Shown: in pieces, positions 62,051 through 64,000 of the stretch
Layout: the number at the start of each line of letters is the position of its first letter
How positions within the stretch are numbered: the first letter of the stretch is position 1
Assembly (NCBI RefSeq): GCF_000817815.1
Contig: NZ_JPRD01000025.1
Location: 108,226 to 172,225, forward strand
Length of the DNA stretch: 64,000 bases
Source: Vibrio owensii CAIM 1854 = LMG 25443
GTDB lineage: Bacteria; Pseudomonadota; Gammaproteobacteria; Enterobacterales; Vibrionaceae
Direction of reading: 5' to 3'
The notes under the pieces: generated by a model
Databases searched by the model: none
Seen by the model: only the letters and a program-made list of their open reading frames with translations
What the model was told of the DNA's origin: nothing
Program-made: the position numbers and the translations under genes

Positions 62051-62377
62051 TTAGTTAACCTCTATTGACCCTTTCTGTGCCTGCATCGTTATTGTGTATG
62101 GTAGGAATAAAGTATCAGCCAACGCTGAAAAAGCAGTATCAAACACAAAGAAAGGCACCCCATCCAGTTTGGGACCCGTGTTTTCAGAATAGCTAGGCTC
62201 ACCATTCAACAAACACATGTTGTAATTCACTCCACTATAAACTCTTGGAATTTCCTTGCAGTAGCTCTGCTCCCCCTCATGAGCGATTCTCACATGATTG
62301 TTTGTTGGGTTTAGGGTCTCTATCGTTGCACAACCTTGCAACACAATGGCTGCCAATATGACGAGTCGTTTTTTCAT
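62051..62377 (-). CDS. YceK/YidQ family lipoprotein
   Basis: A 108-residue lipoprotein with lipobox LQGC (Cys15 acylation site) and the family segment YSGVNYNMCLLNGEPSYSEN, then DGVPFFVFDTAFSALADTLFLPYT typical of DUF1375/YceK. Residue 16 is Ala, so outer-membrane sorting is expected. The function is unknown. Single-gene unit. Confidence 0.85.
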   Translation of the reverse strand: MKKRLVILAAIVLQGCATIETLNPTNNHVRIAHEGEQSYCKEIPRVYSGVNYNMCLLNGEPSYSENTGPKLDGVPFFVFDTAFSALADTLFLPYTITMQAQKGSIEVN

Positions 62378-62526
62378 GAACTTTCCTTGTTTGTACTTCC
62401 TTCGTGAGAATGATTTACGTATTTCTTTGCTTACTGCTGATACACGTGAGATGTGACGTTTGGATGTGGTTTAGAAGCTGCAACAAATCTCCAGTGAAAT
62501 TGTCGGGAACGAGTAATAGTCGAACG

Positions 62527-63003
62527 TCAATGTTGTTCCCCCTTTTTAGCCTTCGCATCAATGAACACAAACTTCATTGAAGGAGGAAAGATAAAGGCAT
62601 CATCACATCGATAACCTCTTAGCCAAACACCATCATCTCGCTTACGCAGATACAAACCTCTGGGATAGGTGTCTTTCTGCTCAAGAGGCAAAGAAGCGAT
62701 TGTTATGTATTCGTCTTTTGTGAGCGAAATACCTTGAAGTAATAAGTATGGTGCGACGGCGAGCGGACAAGGCTCTAGCCCTTTCAGAGCTCCATGAGTA
62801 AGAAGCTCAGCCAACGTTGCTCCAAAAGGTGCCCCCAATTCCGAAGGCGTTGTTACCAATACAGACACTATCTGGCCACGTTGTTTGGTTTGTATCATTT
62901 GATCTTCAAACAGCTGTAAGGCAAACGGATTAAATTGAATGCGTAGTTCTTTGAGTTCTTGAAGCAACTCTGCATTCGTGTGATTACCGATTTCAATTTT
63001 CAC
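62527..63003 (-). CDS. Hypothetical protein in a Nudix operon
   Basis: A 158-residue soluble protein, MKIEIGNHTNAELLQELKEL, with central LGAPFGATLAELLTHGALKGLEPCPL and later LYLRKRDDGVWLRGYRCDDAFIFPPSMKFVF. I do not recognise a family. It overlaps the upstream Nudix gene by four bases (ATGA), so it is translationally coupled and likely related in function. Confidence 0.6.
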   Translation of the reverse strand: MKIEIGNHTNAELLQELKELRIQFNPFALQLFEDQMIQTKQRGQIVSVLVTTPSELGAPFGATLAELLTHGALKGLEPCPLAVAPYLLLQGISLTKDEYITIASLPLEQKDTYPRGLYLRKRDDGVWLRGYRCDDAFIFPPSMKFVFIDAKAKKGEQH

Positions 63004-63416
63004 TTCATTGCCCCAATGCGGATAAACTCACGAACCTGCTCTAAAGCACGTTGAAAAACAGGGTGAGCATGGGAAGAAATGTCTTTTGTCACCCCATGCC
63101 AAAAGAATTCGAAATCATGCCCACCATCATCTTGAGTGTGGAAGACCCAATGCTCCGGCAACTCTTCACATTCACACAAAACGAAATGCCAAAGCTGCTC
63201 TTGAAACCCACTCTCCCAAGCCCCTAAGTAGGTTGTGTGATTGACCAATTCGATGCCCGACTCTTCTGCCAATTCTCTTTTTGCCGCACTGAAGAAGTCG
63301 CAATCGAAGAGTTCAACAGTGCCTTTCACCAACTGAACGCCCGCAAGAGGATGTTTGAAAAGAAGAATCTCGCGGTTTTGTTTTCGCAACACCAGAGGAC
63401 ACACTTTATCAACCAA
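63000..63416 (-). CDS. Nudix hydrolase with a slightly irregular Nudix box
   Basis: A 138-residue Nudix protein. The catalytic core KRELAEESGIEL (REUXEEXGU) is intact, but the upstream half of the box (KGTVELFDCDFFSAAKRE) has Asp in place of the first Glu and one extra residue. The substrate may be unusual or activity reduced. The gene overlaps its Nudix neighbour by 8 bp and the hypothetical gene by 4 bp. Confidence 0.8.
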   Translation of the reverse strand: MVDKVCPLVLRKQNREILLFKHPLAGVQLVKGTVELFDCDFFSAAKRELAEESGIELVNHTTYLGAWESGFQEQLWHFVLCECEELPEHWVFHTQDDGGHDFEFFWHGVTKDISSHAHPVFQRALEQVREFIRIGAMK

Positions 63417-63819
63417 AGAATACCTCCTCGCTCTGAAGGCATATTTGTTTCGCTTCGACTGGAAAGAGAGGTAACATGGCTAGTTCAGTAAAGCTCACCC
63501 ATCTCAAAATATATTGATTGGAAACCGAGCGCCTTTGTAGTTCGGGGCCATTACCTAGCGTAGGGGTGGCTGAGCCGATATGGGATAAGAAGTAATGATC
63601 CATTCGGCCTTGATTTTGGATCTGAAACACAGGAGTGAGCGATGTTAGTTCAATAGAGGTTTCTTCCAGTGCCTCGCGTTTCGCCGCTTCAGAAAGAATT
63701 TCTCCATCCTCTACACTACCGCCAGGAAACACCCAATAGTGTCTATCGCCCTTCACTCGTTCAATCAATAAAACTTCTCGGTGATCGTTTATTAATATTA
63801 AACTTGCTCGCTCCGGCAT
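63409..63819 (-). CDS. Nudix hydrolase
   Basis: A 136-residue Nudix hydrolase with the box GGSVEDGEILSEAAKREALE followed by ETSIEL. It fits G-x5-E-x7-REUXEExGU except that the final Gly is Ser. It probably hydrolyses a nucleoside diphosphate derivative. It is the first gene of a coupled three-gene set on the minus strand; the promoter must lie in 63820-64000. Confidence 0.85.
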   Translation of the reverse strand: MPERASLILINDHREVLLIERVKGDRHYWVFPGGSVEDGEILSEAAKREALEETSIELTSLTPVFQIQNQGRMDHYFLSHIGSATPTLGNGPELQRRSVSNQYILRWVSFTELAMLPLFPVEAKQICLQSEEVFFG

Positions 63820-64000
63820 TCATCTCACTCCCCTGATTTAACGGAACATTCTAACAATCTTGAGGCGATAACAAAGAGTTAACAAATTCCTTTAACACAT
63901 TTCTCTTGTGCCGTTAATCAAATTGCGATTTGGGTCACTAACTCTTGGCATCAAAAAAAATAAATAGGCAGAGCGATTGCCCTAATGCCGTTCACTTAAG

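Overview
The window is a contiguous piece of a Vibrio main chromosome. The evidence is the conserved rlmL-uup, rmf-fabA-ycbZ-matP neighbourhood, a complete cbb3 oxidase locus followed by fnr, uspE and ttcA, DUF3466, DUF3634, DUF2987 and DUF2960 proteins typical of vibrios, and moderate GC content throughout. Protein details look like the Harveyi clade (V. parahaemolyticus, alginolyticus or harveyi relatives), but the species cannot be fixed by eye. An exact matS site together with the matP gene suggests that the window lies in the replication-terminus (Ter) macrodomain. I see no rRNA, tRNA, CRISPR array, integrase or insertion sequence.

Layout. 1-7.7 kb: end of rlmL, a glutaredoxin-like gene, ABC-F factor uup, a DUF3466 surface protein, rmf, fabA, the Lon-like protease ycbZ and matP. 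7.8-13.7 kb: a more accessory stretch holding a secreted stand-alone TolA-III-like domain, an HDOD protein, a 760-bp gene-poor gap with the matS site, and a FIST sensor with a soluble hybrid histidine kinase (VpsV/VpsS type). 13.9-23.9 kb: respiration block ccoNOQP, ccoH (fixH), ccoI, ccoS, a SafE-like membrane protein, fnr with its own FNR box, uspE and ttcA. 24-26.4 kb: DUF2987, Bax and a membrane protein. 26.8-32 kb: potABC plus two tandem potD genes. 32.2-32.9 kb: cobB. 33-43.3 kb: a cysteine-type respiratory formate dehydrogenase (FDH) locus with its chaperone, TAT-target peptide, large Fe-S protein, DUF3305/DUF3306 and fdhD. 43.4-48.6 kb: ABC-F ybiT, then a membrane protein with a degenerate NTPase domain coupled to an MscS channel. 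48.7-57.2 kb: a Cache-domain histidine kinase with a sigma-54 response regulator, divergent from a tungstate transporter-mobA-mobB/moeA operon. 57.2-64 kb: housekeeping and small hypothetical genes, nagK, tapT, a sterol-desaturase-like protein and a coupled Nudix pair.

The most interesting reading is regulatory. I find sigma-54 (-24/-12) promoters in front of the FDH operon (a perfect consensus), the DUF3305/3306 operon, fdhD and the tup-mob-moe operon. A shared dyad with the core ACA-TTT-TGT lies near them. Its centre is exactly 79 bp from the -24 GG at both the FDH and the tup promoters. The only sigma-54 activator in the window, the response regulator at 50780-52231, is encoded next to the tup operon. 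Together these suggest an undescribed regulon in which a Cache-domain kinase co-induces formate dehydrogenase, its sulfurtransferase, tungstate or molybdate uptake and pterin-cofactor assembly. The tup mRNA also carries a structured leader of about 165 nt that could be a Moco/Tuco-type riboswitch. The second candidate system is the NTPase-like membrane protein with MscS at 45.4-48.6 kb.
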